Source: Methanobacterium sp. (GTDB lineage Archaea; Methanobacteriota; Methanobacteria; Methanobacteriales; Methanobacteriaceae). Taken from it: a DNA stretch of 13,356 bases. The stretch spans positions 1 through 13,356 of the forward strand of contig JAHKLQ010000068.1 of the NCBI GenBank assembly GCA_020854975.1, read 5' to 3'. The position numbers and the translations under genes are program-made. Of this stretch, positions 1-7,335 are shown in pieces. Numbering within the stretch: the stretch's first letter is position 1; each line of letters begins with the position of its first letter. The notes under the pieces were generated by a model that ran no database searches, was not told where the DNA came from, and worked only from the letters and a program-made list of their open reading frames with translations.

Positions 1-2
1 AT

Positions 3-266
3 GTGAAAAAACAGGCAGAAGAAGTTAAAGGACAAGTACTTCAGACCATTGCAACCTTATTAACCACTGCGTTTGGATTGATTGCAGCATTAGCATGGAA
101 TGAAGCCATAAAAGCACTTATTCTGGAGTTAGTTCCAAAACAAGATGGTTTAACTGGTTTATTCATATACGCAATTATCATTACCGTGATTGCCGTGGTT
201 GCAACCATCCTAATCGGCAGAGCAATAGCTAAACCCGCAGTCCAGGAAGTTAGAATAGTTGAATAG
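3..266 (+). CDS. Small two-helix membrane protein, DUF5654-like
   Basis: An 87-residue protein of unknown function that resembles the small methanogen membrane proteins annotated as DUF5654; this is recognition by eye. A charged, helical N-terminus (residues 1-14) precedes a first hydrophobic segment (about 15-32, ending in AALAWNEAIKAL). A short polar loop with PKQDG (45-49) leads to a second membrane segment (about 52-74), then a charged tail. The start used is GTG at position 3. The window begins just before it, so its ribosome binding site cannot be seen and a start further upstream is possible. The stop is the first TAG inside an octamer repeat. A strong hairpin terminator follows, so the gene probably ends its transcript. 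Family assignment is moderate; function is unknown. Confidence 0.7.
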   Translation: MKKQAEEVKGQVLQTIATLLTTAFGLIAALAWNEAIKALILELVPKQDGLTGLFIYAIIITVIAVVATILIGRAIAKPAVQEVRIVE

Positions 267-280
267 TTGAATAGTTGAAT
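257..280 (+). repeat. Three tandem AGTTGAAT octamers spanning the stop codon
   Basis: Three perfect copies of AGTTGAAT (257-264, 265-272, 273-280) followed by a partial fourth. The join between copies makes TAG. Because the unit is 8 bases long, successive TAGs (264, 272, 280) fall in all three forward frames. The first one is the stop of the upstream gene. Confidence 0.85.
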
Positions 281-305
281 AGTTTTTGAAATTAAAATAG
301 ATACG

Positions 306-360
306 TAGTTAAAAGATACCACCTACTCATGTGGTATCAACTAATATTTTTTTATATTTT
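306..360 (+). terminator. Hairpin plus T-tract terminator
   Basis: A perfect 8-bp stem, GATACCAC (315-322) with GTGGTATC (331-338), encloses an 8-base loop. An outer TAGTT/AACTA pairing (306-310 with 339-343) sits beyond a 4-base bulge. T-rich sequence follows (345-360). This is placed to end the transcript of the small membrane protein. A 12-base direct repeat, TTTTAGAGAATT (359-370 and 377-388), lies just downstream and is unexplained. Confidence 0.6.
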
Positions 361-427
361 TTAGAGAATTACTAAATTTTAGAGAATTGCTCGATGATTG
401 CTCTTTTTAAATTTTTTAAAAAAATAA

Positions 428-874
428 TTAATTTGGGTTAATCTGCTCTTTTGGTTGTTCTGTTTTTACTTCCTTAAGTACCACTCTGGTCTTGGCAACT
501 TTGTCCAGATATCGTCCTTTATCTCCATCAGCAGCCGTGGCAAATCCTATTATAATATCCACCACCAGGGGTATCCAGAGGAACTTGGAAATATTGCGGA
601 TGAACGCCAGTCTATATGTCATATCCCCTTCTATGGGTTGTACTTTCAAGTTCACCAGGCCTTTACCCAGAGTTGTGGACCATTTTCCTTCCATTAGGGT
701 AAAATAGAGCAGGATAATCATTCCCAGTAATATAAGCCAGAAATTGAAAATTGAGTAAATGTTAAGTAAAGCCACTAATGGGTAAACTATTGCCGTTAAA
801 ACCCATAAAAAAAGAGTGATGAAAAGTGCATCAACAATTAAAGCCACAAGTCTCCTACCCCAAAATTCCTGCAT
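428..874 (-). CDS. RDD-family membrane protein
   Basis: A 148-residue integral membrane protein of the RDD family, a group of mostly uncharacterised small membrane proteins, some linked to ion transport or stress. The N-terminal GRRLVALIVDALF (6-18) has the family's Arg and Asp in helix 1 (R8, D15). Hydrophobic segments fall at about 9-35, 43-62 and 96-113. The stretch TTLGKGLVNLKV (67-78) is the typical conserved region after helix 2. The C-terminus is charged and probably cytoplasmic. The ATG is supported by AGGTGAT at 880-886, six bases upstream. It lies 83 bases downstream of hypE on the same strand; it could be cotranscribed or use a TATA-like ATATTTAAAA at about 904-913. Family call is good; transported substrate unknown. 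Confidence 0.8.
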   Translation of the reverse strand: MQEFWGRRLVALIVDALFITLFLWVLTAIVYPLVALLNIYSIFNFWLILLGMIILLYFTLMEGKWSTTLGKGLVNLKVQPIEGDMTYRLAFIRNISKFLWIPLVVDIIIGFATAADGDKGRYLDKVAKTRVVLKEVKTEQPKEQINPN

Positions 875-918
875 TTTTAATCACCTGCTCTAACAAAACA
901 TTTTTTTAAATATCAATT

Positions 919-933
919 TTCAACTTAGTTGAA
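919..933. repeat. 15-bp palindrome between hypE and the RDD gene
   Basis: TTCAACT-T-AGTTGAA, a perfect 7-1-7 inverted repeat. It sits after the hypE stop and just upstream of the TATA-like stretch for the RDD gene. It is not followed by a T-tract on the minus strand, so an operator-like site or a weak hairpin fits better than a standard terminator. Role unproven. Confidence 0.4.
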
Positions 934-957
934 GTATTTACCTGAATATTTCCTAAA

Positions 958-1978
<1,021 letters not shown>

Positions 1979-1993
1979 TTTTCATTGTATTAA

Positions 1994-2010
1994 AACCTAA
2001 CCATTAGGTT
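1994..2010. promoter_or_regulatory. Palindromic AACCTAA/TTAGGTT site upstream of hypE
   Basis: A 7-3-7 inverted repeat (AACCTAA, CCA, TTAGGTT) lies 26-42 bases upstream of the hypE start. The half-site AGGTTA recurs in direct orientation at 2061-2066 and 2085-2090. The middle copy touches a TATA-like sequence that reads AGATTATATT on the minus strand (2051-2060), a plausible hypE promoter. The arrangement resembles an operator, but no regulator is known. Confidence 0.35.
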
Positions 2011-2233
2011 AAAAGTCTTTTTTTAGTTTTCCCATGATTTTTGGCATGAGAATATAATCTAGGTTATCTTGGTAGTGAGTTGGGAGGTTACGATATTTAA
2101 ATATACCCCTGTATAAAATGCAGAAATATGCTCAAACTCTGGTTTAGAAAGGAATTTATCAATAATTTAAGAGTATTTGAACTATTTAATACATATTTTA
2201 ATGAAAAAAGATTTAATAAATGTTTAATAAGAT

Positions 2234-3358
2234 TTACAATCTTTCTTTATATTTTAACTCTTTAAATAAGATTTTAAACTCAGTTCCATTATATTTAACC
2301 AGTTCAATAGTACCTTCCAACTGTTTCACCAGGCTGTTTACTAATTTCAGCCCTAATGTATCTGTTTCATCGAAGTTTATATTTTCAGGTATTCCCACTC
2401 CATCATCACTAATTATCAAACAGTATTCCTCAGCAGCAGCATGAAGTTCAATTTTGAGTTCACCATTCTTATGATGGGGAAATGCATATTTAAGACTGTT
2501 AGTTACTAATTCACTTATGATAAGACCACAGGGTATGGCAGTTTCTAATCCAAACATGACTTCATCTAAGATAATGTTCTTTTTTATCTGGTTGGAATCC
2601 ACACCATAAGAATAGAAAAAATCGTCAACTAAACTCCTGATATAATCTGCGAAATTTATTTCAGAAAAGTTCCGTGACTTATAAAGTTTCTCATGGATCA
2701 TTGCCATGGATTTCACCCTATTCTGGCTTTCAAGTAGCACATTTACAGCTTCTTCATCATGTACGTATTGTTTTTGGAGGTTCAGTAAGCTGGAAATTAT
2801 CTGCATGTTATTTTTAACCCGATGATGAATTTCCCGTATTAAAACTTCTTTCTCCTCAAGGGAAGATTTAAGGGCATTTTCAAATTCTTTCCGCTCAGTG
2901 ATGTCACGAGCCACCATAACTATATAAAAATTTTCACTGAATTTCACCAGGCTAATATTAATTTCCACATTGATCTTGGAGTTATCACTTCTTTTTAAGA
3001 AGGTTTCTACAGTTTCACGGTTTTGAAGAGGTTTTTCTTCAATTAAATTGGATATAATTGTCCTCATTTTTCCAATCTCATCAGGAGTGATAATATCATC
3101 AACTGACATTTCCTGCATTTCCTGAGAGGAATATCCTAATTGTTTACAGGTAGAATGATTAACATCAGCAAACCTAGCGGAAGGAAGTTCGCAAAGAAAA
3201 ATAGCATCGTTGGTTTCATCTAACAAGGCTCTGAATCGTTCCAGTTCAGAAAGGCGTTGCTGTAGTTCTGGATAATAGCTCTTTCTAATGGATTGTTCGC
3301 CCAGTCCTATTATTTTCTCACGGATAGAATCCCAATCATCATTGTCATCAGAGGGCAT
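2234..3358 (-). CDS. PAS-domain sensor histidine kinase (HisKA_2 type)
   Basis: A cytoplasmic sensor kinase of 374 residues with no membrane segments. An N-terminal acidic and helical lead (1-40) is followed by a PAS domain (about 41-155) ending in the usual ARDITERKEFE. Next is a HisKA_2 dimerisation/phosphoacceptor helix with EIHHRVKNN (176-184; H179 is the likely phosphorylated histidine). The HATPase_c domain shows the N box ELVTNSLKYAF (283-293, N287), the G1 box DDGVGIP (318-324) and a G2-like TLGLKLV (334-340). All key ATP-binding residues are present, so it should be active. Its ATG overlaps the end of the ErcA-like gene by 11 bases and has GAGGAGAT at 3367-3374 inside that gene, indicating translational coupling. 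No intact response regulator lies in the window; a decayed receiver-like fragment lies at 4826-4990. Confidence 0.93.
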   Translation of the reverse strand: MPSDDNDDWDSIREKIIGLGEQSIRKSYYPELQQRLSELERFRALLDETNDAIFLCELPSARFADVNHSTCKQLGYSSQEMQEMSVDDIITPDEIGKMRTIISNLIEEKPLQNRETVETFLKRSDNSKINVEINISLVKFSENFYIVMVARDITERKEFENALKSSLEEKEVLIREIHHRVKNNMQIISSLLNLQKQYVHDEEAVNVLLESQNRVKSMAMIHEKLYKSRNFSEINFADYIRSLVDDFFYSYGVDSNQIKKNIILDEVMFGLETAIPCGLIISELVTNSLKYAFPHHKNGELKIELHAAAEEYCLIISDDGVGIPENINFDETDTLGLKLVNSLVKQLEGTIELVKYNGTEFKILFKELKYKERL

Positions 3359-4508
3359 TTTTAAAGATCTCCTCTACATCCTTTATGGTTGGCCTACGAG
3401 GATTGGTTATTATACAGGCATCGTTCATGGTTTTATGGGCAAGTTGAGGAATATCCCCCATAGAAACCCCTACATCCTTTAAAGGTTTATTTACATCTGA
3501 TTCAACCTTTAAATCCCTTATTTTATTTATTAAAACTTTTTTAACAGCTTTATCATCCAGTTCATCGATGTTAAGACCAAGAGCTGTGGAAATATCTTTA
3601 TATTTTTTTACTTCTGCTTCAAAGTTAAATTCAATCACATGATCAAGGAGTAATGCATTACATTCTCCATGGGGCAGATCTAAAAATCCTCCTAAACTGT
3701 GGGCCATTGCATGAATCAAGCCAAGACTCGCATTTGAAAATGCTAATCCTGCATTTAAAGAGCTTAACATCATTTTACTCCTCAGATCAATGTTATTGAG
3801 ATCATTGCTGGTGGGGATCAGGTTAGATCCAGCTAAGCTTATGGCCTCTAATGCATGCAGATCAGTGATGGGGGAACTGGCATTGGATACATATGCTTCA
3901 AAGGCATGGCTTAAAACATCGAATCCTGTGGCTATTGTTAAAGATTTATCCATGGTGAGAGTGGTTTCAGGATCAATCAGTGCCACATCAGGTACCACGG
4001 TTTTACTGACTATGGCCATTTTCAATTTTCGTCTTTCATCGGTTATTATAGCAAATTGTGAAACATCAGCTGCACTTCCCGCAGTTGTTGGTATGCATAT
4101 TAAGGGTGGTGATGGAATGGGAACTTTATCCACACCTTCAAATTCATGTATTCCTTTTTTATTAGAGCTAACAATCCCTATGGCTTTAGCACAATCCATG
4201 GGACTGCCACCACCCACTGCCACGATAAAATTACAATTTTCATTTAAGTAAACCCTGGATCCTTCCATAACCTGACTAGCAGTGGGGTTTGTTTTAATGT
4301 TAGAATATATTTCAAAACTTATTCCTTCATTTTTCAAGGCAGTTAATACAGGATCAATTAAGCCCACAGCCAGGACATGAGGATCAGTGACTATTAATAC
4401 TTTACGGGCACCGAAATTTTTAGCATAACGTCCCACAAGTAATCTTGCACCAGAACCGAAAATAAACTCTGGAGCCACAAATTTTCGTAATTCCAACAAA
4501 CTCTTCAT
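3348..4508 (-). CDS. Iron-containing alcohol dehydrogenase homologue, ErcA-like
   Basis: A 386-residue member of the iron-dependent (group III) alcohol dehydrogenase family. NAD-binding features include VAVGGGSPMDCAKAIG (97-112). Metal ligands match the FucO pattern: D197 and H201 in FDVLSH, then H266 and H280 at 14-residue spacing. The usual TTAGTGSE loop reads TTAGSAADVSQFAI here. That loop, the N-terminal ELRKFVAPEFIFG and the C-terminal CIITNPRRP are features I recall from proteins annotated as the alcohol dehydrogenase-like regulatory protein ErcA, named from the Pseudomonas ethanol-oxidation regulatory network where it is encoded with sensor kinases. The overlap with a histidine kinase gene supports a sensory rather than purely metabolic role, although the metal site looks intact and enzyme activity is possible. 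The ATG has AAGGAGA at 4514-4520. A TATA-like TATTATTTAAATT lies at about 4574-4586 on this strand. Confidence 0.88.
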   Translation of the reverse strand: MKSLLELRKFVAPEFIFGSGARLLVGRYAKNFGARKVLIVTDPHVLAVGLIDPVLTALKNEGISFEIYSNIKTNPTASQVMEGSRVYLNENCNFIVAVGGGSPMDCAKAIGIVSSNKKGIHEFEGVDKVPIPSPPLICIPTTAGSAADVSQFAIITDERRKLKMAIVSKTVVPDVALIDPETTLTMDKSLTIATGFDVLSHAFEAYVSNASSPITDLHALEAISLAGSNLIPTSNDLNNIDLRSKMMLSSLNAGLAFSNASLGLIHAMAHSLGGFLDLPHGECNALLLDHVIEFNFEAEVKKYKDISTALGLNIDELDDKAVKKVLINKIRDLKVESDVNKPLKDVGVSMGDIPQLAHKTMNDACIITNPRRPTIKDVEEIFKNAL

Positions 4509-4675
4509 GGTATTCTCCTTAGAACCCGGCTTTCCCCCTAACTTGTATTAAAAATTAATTTGGATTAATTGGAATTTAAATAATATGTTATGGAATTCAC
4601 ATGTTAATATTACCTAACCTTTCTTAAATGATTGATTGTGAAAAAAATTACAACTCCCCTAAAATTTAAAAATAA

Positions 4676-4774
4676 TTTGAAGTTATTAACAACCGTACAA
4701 AGCTGATTAAAGATTTTGAACCTGAAAATACGGACAAATACCTTGAATATTTATATTTAATACCTATATTGTAG
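4676..4774 (+). pseudogene. Possible decayed coding stretch, same frame as the receiver relic
   Basis: An open stretch of 32 codons with no start codon, ending at TAG 4772-4774. It reads like protein rather than random AT-rich translation (for example RTKLIKDFEPENTDKYLEYL). It is in the same frame as the receiver-like fragment at 4826. From 4676 to 4990 that frame is broken only by TAG 4772 and TAA 4820. I do not recognise a family; it could be chance. Confidence 0.2.
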
Positions 4775-4825
4775 TGTGATCTTCATAATTATCTTGTTAT
4801 AATTGTTATCATGATCAGTTAATTA

Positions 4826-4990
<165 letters not shown>

Positions 4991-5025
4991 AATAAATTAG
5001 AAACTAGATATAAATTAAGCTAATA

Positions 5026-5032
5026 GAGGTGA
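5026..5032 (+). promoter_or_regulatory. Ribosome binding site that fixes the rps8e start
   Basis: GAGGTGA lies five bases before the ATG at 5038. A longer in-frame start at GTG 5029 would lie inside this site, so the ATG is the true start. Confidence 0.85.
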
Positions 5033-5037
5033 ATAGA

Positions 5038-5421
5038 ATGGCAATTTGGCAAGGAAAATCCGTGAGAAAAGCTACTGGCGCACGGGCTAAAACTAATCGT
5101 AACAAAAGAAAAATGGAATTTGGTAAGGAACCTGCAGAAACCAAAATAGGAGACAGGAAAATCAAAAGAATCAGAACTAAAGGTGGAAATGAAAAGATAC
5201 GCCTTACCACTGAAGAAACCATCAACGTGGTTGACCCTAAAACCCAGAAAGTGCAATTAGCTGAAATAACAAATGTTGTAGAAAATCAGGCGAACACCCA
5301 CTTTGTTAGGAGAAATATCATCACTAAAGGTGCAGTTGTGGAAACCAACATTGGTAAAGTCAAAGTAACCTCTCGACCTGGACAAGATGGTATTATTAAT
5401 GGGATAATGATTGAAGAATAG
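5038..5421 (+). CDS. rps8e: 30S ribosomal protein S8e
   Basis: A 127-residue small-subunit ribosomal protein found in archaea and eukaryotes but not bacteria; it binds 16S rRNA in the 30S particle. The N-terminus MAIWQGKSVRKATGARAK is the family signature. It is followed by a basic patch, TKIGDRKIKRIRTKGGNEKIR (residues about 38-58, one of the best conserved parts). The C-terminal region VVETNIGKVKVTSRPGQDG (about 101-119) is also typical. Length is normal. The start chosen is ATG 5038 because the upstream GTG overlaps the ribosome binding site. The gene is monocistronic-looking: a 519-base gap lies upstream and polB2 begins 139 bases downstream on the same strand, behind its own TATA-like elements. 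A short T-tract (5430-5435) follows the stop. Confidence 0.97.
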   Translation: MAIWQGKSVRKATGARAKTNRNKRKMEFGKEPAETKIGDRKIKRIRTKGGNEKIRLTTEETINVVDPKTQKVQLAEITNVVENQANTHFVRRNIITKGAVVETNIGKVKVTSRPGQDGIINGIMIEE

Positions 5422-5440
5422 ATTAAATCATTTTTGTATG

Positions 5441-5468
5441 GATTTATAACTTTATAAATCTTAAAAAC
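5441..5468 (+). promoter_or_regulatory. Palindromic TATA element upstream of polB2
   Basis: GATTTATAA (5441-5449) and TTATAAATC (5452-5460) form a 20-base palindrome with a 2-base centre, giving a TATA-like core on both strands. The rightward core runs into TATAAATCTTAAAAA (5453-5467). The same core with an A-tract occurs twice upstream of the ATPase gene at 7262 and 7292. It may be the polB2 promoter, with a second TATA-like CTATAAAAAAT at 5487-5497. Confidence 0.45.
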
Positions 5469-5560
5469 ATAAAATCAATCCCTAAACTATAAAAAATAGT
5501 GATTTATTTAAGTACTCAATCACAATTACAGAATCCTGTATTGTATATTTGGTGTGACCT

Positions 5561-6208
5561 TTGCGTGCGGAAACTAAAGAAAATGTTAACCGATTTCTGG
5601 ACTCGGTTAACCAGGAACTACCCCCTGGAATGGAACTGGAATTTGAAGGATTCTATGAAAGGGGTTTTTTTGTCACCAAAAAAAGGTACGCCCTGATACA
5701 GGATGATAAAATTGTGGTAAAGGGTTTGGAGTTAGTTCGAAGGGATTGGGCCCCTGTGGCCAAAAAAACCCAGGAAAAAGTGATGATGGCTATTTTAAAG
5801 GATGGATCTCCTGATAAAGCTGCTAAAATTATTAAGGAAGTTATTGACCAAATTAAAAATGGTGAAACTCCCCTGGAAGATTTGGTGATCCATACCCAAC
5901 TCACCAAGAACCCTGATAAGTATCAACAAATGGCACCACATGTGCTTGCTGCTAAAAAAGCCATCGAAAGAGGCCGTAAAGTTGGACGAGGTTCTATTAT
6001 ACGTTACATAGTTGTTAAAGGGAAGGGACCTATAAGTCAACGTGCAGAGCCATTGGAAGATGTAGATATAGCAAACTACGACCCTAACTATTATATTGAC
6101 AATCAAGTCTTACCGGCAATTTCTAGAATTATCGACTCTTTAGGTTATTCACACGATGAAATAGTTCATAAAGAGAAGCAAAGTAGTTTAGATGCGTTTT
6201 TTAACTAA
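5561..6208 (+). CDS. polB2: Split family B DNA polymerase, small C-terminal subunit PolB2
   Basis: This 215-residue protein corresponds to the C-terminal end of an archaeal family B DNA polymerase. In Methanobacteriales the polymerase is encoded by two separate genes, PolB1 with exonuclease and most palm motifs, and PolB2; this was described for Methanothermobacter. Seen here: [20 protein letters not shown] (26-45) with the KKRY motif (40-43) of the palm, then [20 protein letters not shown] and the thumb helices. Later come the [21 protein letters not shown] block (131-151) and [14 protein letters not shown] (177-190). The tail carries a consensus PIP box QSSLDAFF (207-214) for binding the PCNA clamp. 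The gene starts with TTG at 5561: a TGA at 5555-5557 closes the frame upstream and the next ATG (residue 24) would cut into conserved sequence. GGTG at 5551-5554 is a modest ribosome binding site. A polB1 partner must lie elsewhere. Confidence 0.93.
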   Translation: MRAETKENVNRFLDSVNQELPPGMELEFEGFYERGFFVTKKRYALIQDDKIVVKGLELVRRDWAPVAKKTQEKVMMAILKDGSPDKAAKIIKEVIDQIKNGETPLEDLVIHTQLTKNPDKYQQMAPHVLAAKKAIERGRKVGRGSIIRYIVVKGKGPISQRAEPLEDVDIANYDPNYYIDNQVLPAISRIIDSLGYSHDEIVHKEKQSSLDAFFN

Positions 6209-6365
6209 TTAGAATTATCTACTGATTATTAGATCACTGCACTGTGTAAATACATTATAATTATATGCTTTCATAACCGATTATTAAACTGATAAAAAAA
6301 ATGGGAAAAATTTCTGATTAATGATGATAAATAATAATGATATCAAATTTTAGAGCGAGTGTAAA

Positions 6366-7046
6366 ATGATCAAAACTGTTTTCTTTGATATTGATGATAC
6401 CTTATATGATACATCCGGTTTTGCTAAACTGGCCCGTAAAGCCGCCCTAAGAGCCATGATAGATGCAGGTTTGCCTTTATCACATCAAGATGCCTATTTG
6501 CTTTTAAGAGAGATCATCAAAGAAAAAGGATCCAACTATGATAAACATTTTAACATCTTAACTAAACGTGTTTTTGGGGAGGAAAAACCACTTCTTATTG
6601 CTCTAGGTATGATCACCTATCACAATGTAAAATTCGCTCTACTGAGACTTTTCCCAGACACTATGTCCACACTCATTTACCTTAAAAAAAACAATTACCA
6701 ACTGGGAGTTATTTCTAATGGTTTAACCATTAAACAATGGGAAAAACTCATCAGATTGGGCCTCTATCACTTCTTTGATGATGTGATAACCTCGCAGGAG
6801 GCAGGGTCTGAAAAACCAGACTGTAAAATATTCGAAATTGCCCTGGATCGTATGGGATGCCAGGCAGAACATTCCGTGATGGTGGGAAATAAATTCAGTG
6901 ATGACATATTGGGTGCTACCAATGCAGGAATGTCAGCCATACTGGTTAATTCCCAACTTACTGAAGCTGAAAAAGAGCTTATTGAAAGAGAAGGTTTGAA
7001 AGTCGATGTTGTTTCTGATATTAACCAGGTGAAAACTATTCTTTAA
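6366..7046 (+). CDS. HAD-superfamily hydrolase (subfamily IA phosphatase)
   Basis: A 226-residue cytoplasmic haloacid dehalogenase-type phosphatase of a kind common in archaea (TIGR02253-like by eye). Motif I FFDIDDTLYD (6-15) gives nucleophile D8 and acid/base D10. Motif II is VISNG (115-119, S117). Motif III is K150 in GSEKPD. Motif IV is GNKFSDD (174-180) with D179/D180 for magnesium. A helical cap domain fills about residues 16-95, as expected for subfamily IA. All catalytic residues are present. The substrate, probably a small phosphorylated metabolite, cannot be read from sequence. The ATG has only a weak GAG-type ribosome binding site (GAGCGAG near 6354-6360). It follows polB2 by 157 bases on the same strand. 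Confidence 0.9.
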   Translation: MIKTVFFDIDDTLYDTSGFAKLARKAALRAMIDAGLPLSHQDAYLLLREIIKEKGSNYDKHFNILTKRVFGEEKPLLIALGMITYHNVKFALLRLFPDTMSTLIYLKKNNYQLGVISNGLTIKQWEKLIRLGLYHFFDDVITSQEAGSEKPDCKIFEIALDRMGCQAEHSVMVGNKFSDDILGATNAGMSAILVNSQLTEAEKELIEREGLKVDVVSDINQVKTIL

Positions 7047-7335
7047 TTTGACATTATCTACTGTAATCACATAAATTTAACCACCGATCAACTTAAGTAA
7101 CTAATAACCCTCTTATAACCCTCTGCAATGAGTTCCTAATAAAAATTAACAATGGAAATTTCATCTCCTTGTACTAATAAGAAATATTTTATGGAAGGTT
7201 ATGTGATTTAATTAACAGGTAATAAATTTTATTATATCACTTTGATTCAGTTAGCACGATCTATAAATCTAAAAAAAATAGGCAAATAAGTTATAAATCT
7301 AAAAAAAATCTGATAAAATTTTCCGGTGATTTTAT
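7047..7335. other. Intergenic region between the HAD and ATPase genes
   Basis: The left part carries a near-perfect tandem repeat ATAACCCTCT (7104-7113 and 7115-7124) of unknown role. The middle is AT-rich without recognisable coding. The right part has the duplicated TATA/A-tract element (7262 and 7292) and a clear GGTGAT ribosome binding site (7325-7330). Confidence 0.5.
7262..7309 (+). promoter_or_regulatory. Duplicated TATA/A-tract element (tandem promoter)
   Basis: The 18-base sequence TATAAATCTAAAAAAAAT occurs twice (7262-7279 and 7292-7309), exactly 30 bases apart, about three helical turns. Each copy contains a good archaeal TATA core. A start roughly 25 bases past the second core would lie near 7318, just before the GGTGAT ribosome binding site. 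Either there are two promoters in tandem or one copy is a binding site for a regulator. Confidence 0.5.

Noticed and set aside
3790..4251. A 153-codon plus-strand open frame within the dehydrogenase gene
   Set aside because: Antisense shadow of the ErcA-like gene; no family resemblance and no initiation signals.
5029..5037. GTG at 5029 as the start of ribosomal protein S8e
   Set aside because: This GTG is part of the GAGGTGA ribosome binding site, and the family N-terminus begins at the ATG at 5038.
5020..5256. Minus-strand open frames over the rps8e start
   Set aside because: They are hydrophobic, Phe/Ser-rich shadows produced by the Lys/Arg-rich codons of S8e; no start signals.
6209..6365. 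AT-rich near-palindromic sequence (TGATTAATGATG ... AATGATATCA) before the HAD gene
   Set aside because: The arms match only imperfectly and low complexity explains the resemblance; no clear hairpin or site.
7104..7124. Short tandem repeat ATAACCCTCT as a possible CRISPR-like or attachment repeat
   Set aside because: Only two 10-base copies one base apart, with no spacers, tRNA or integrase nearby.
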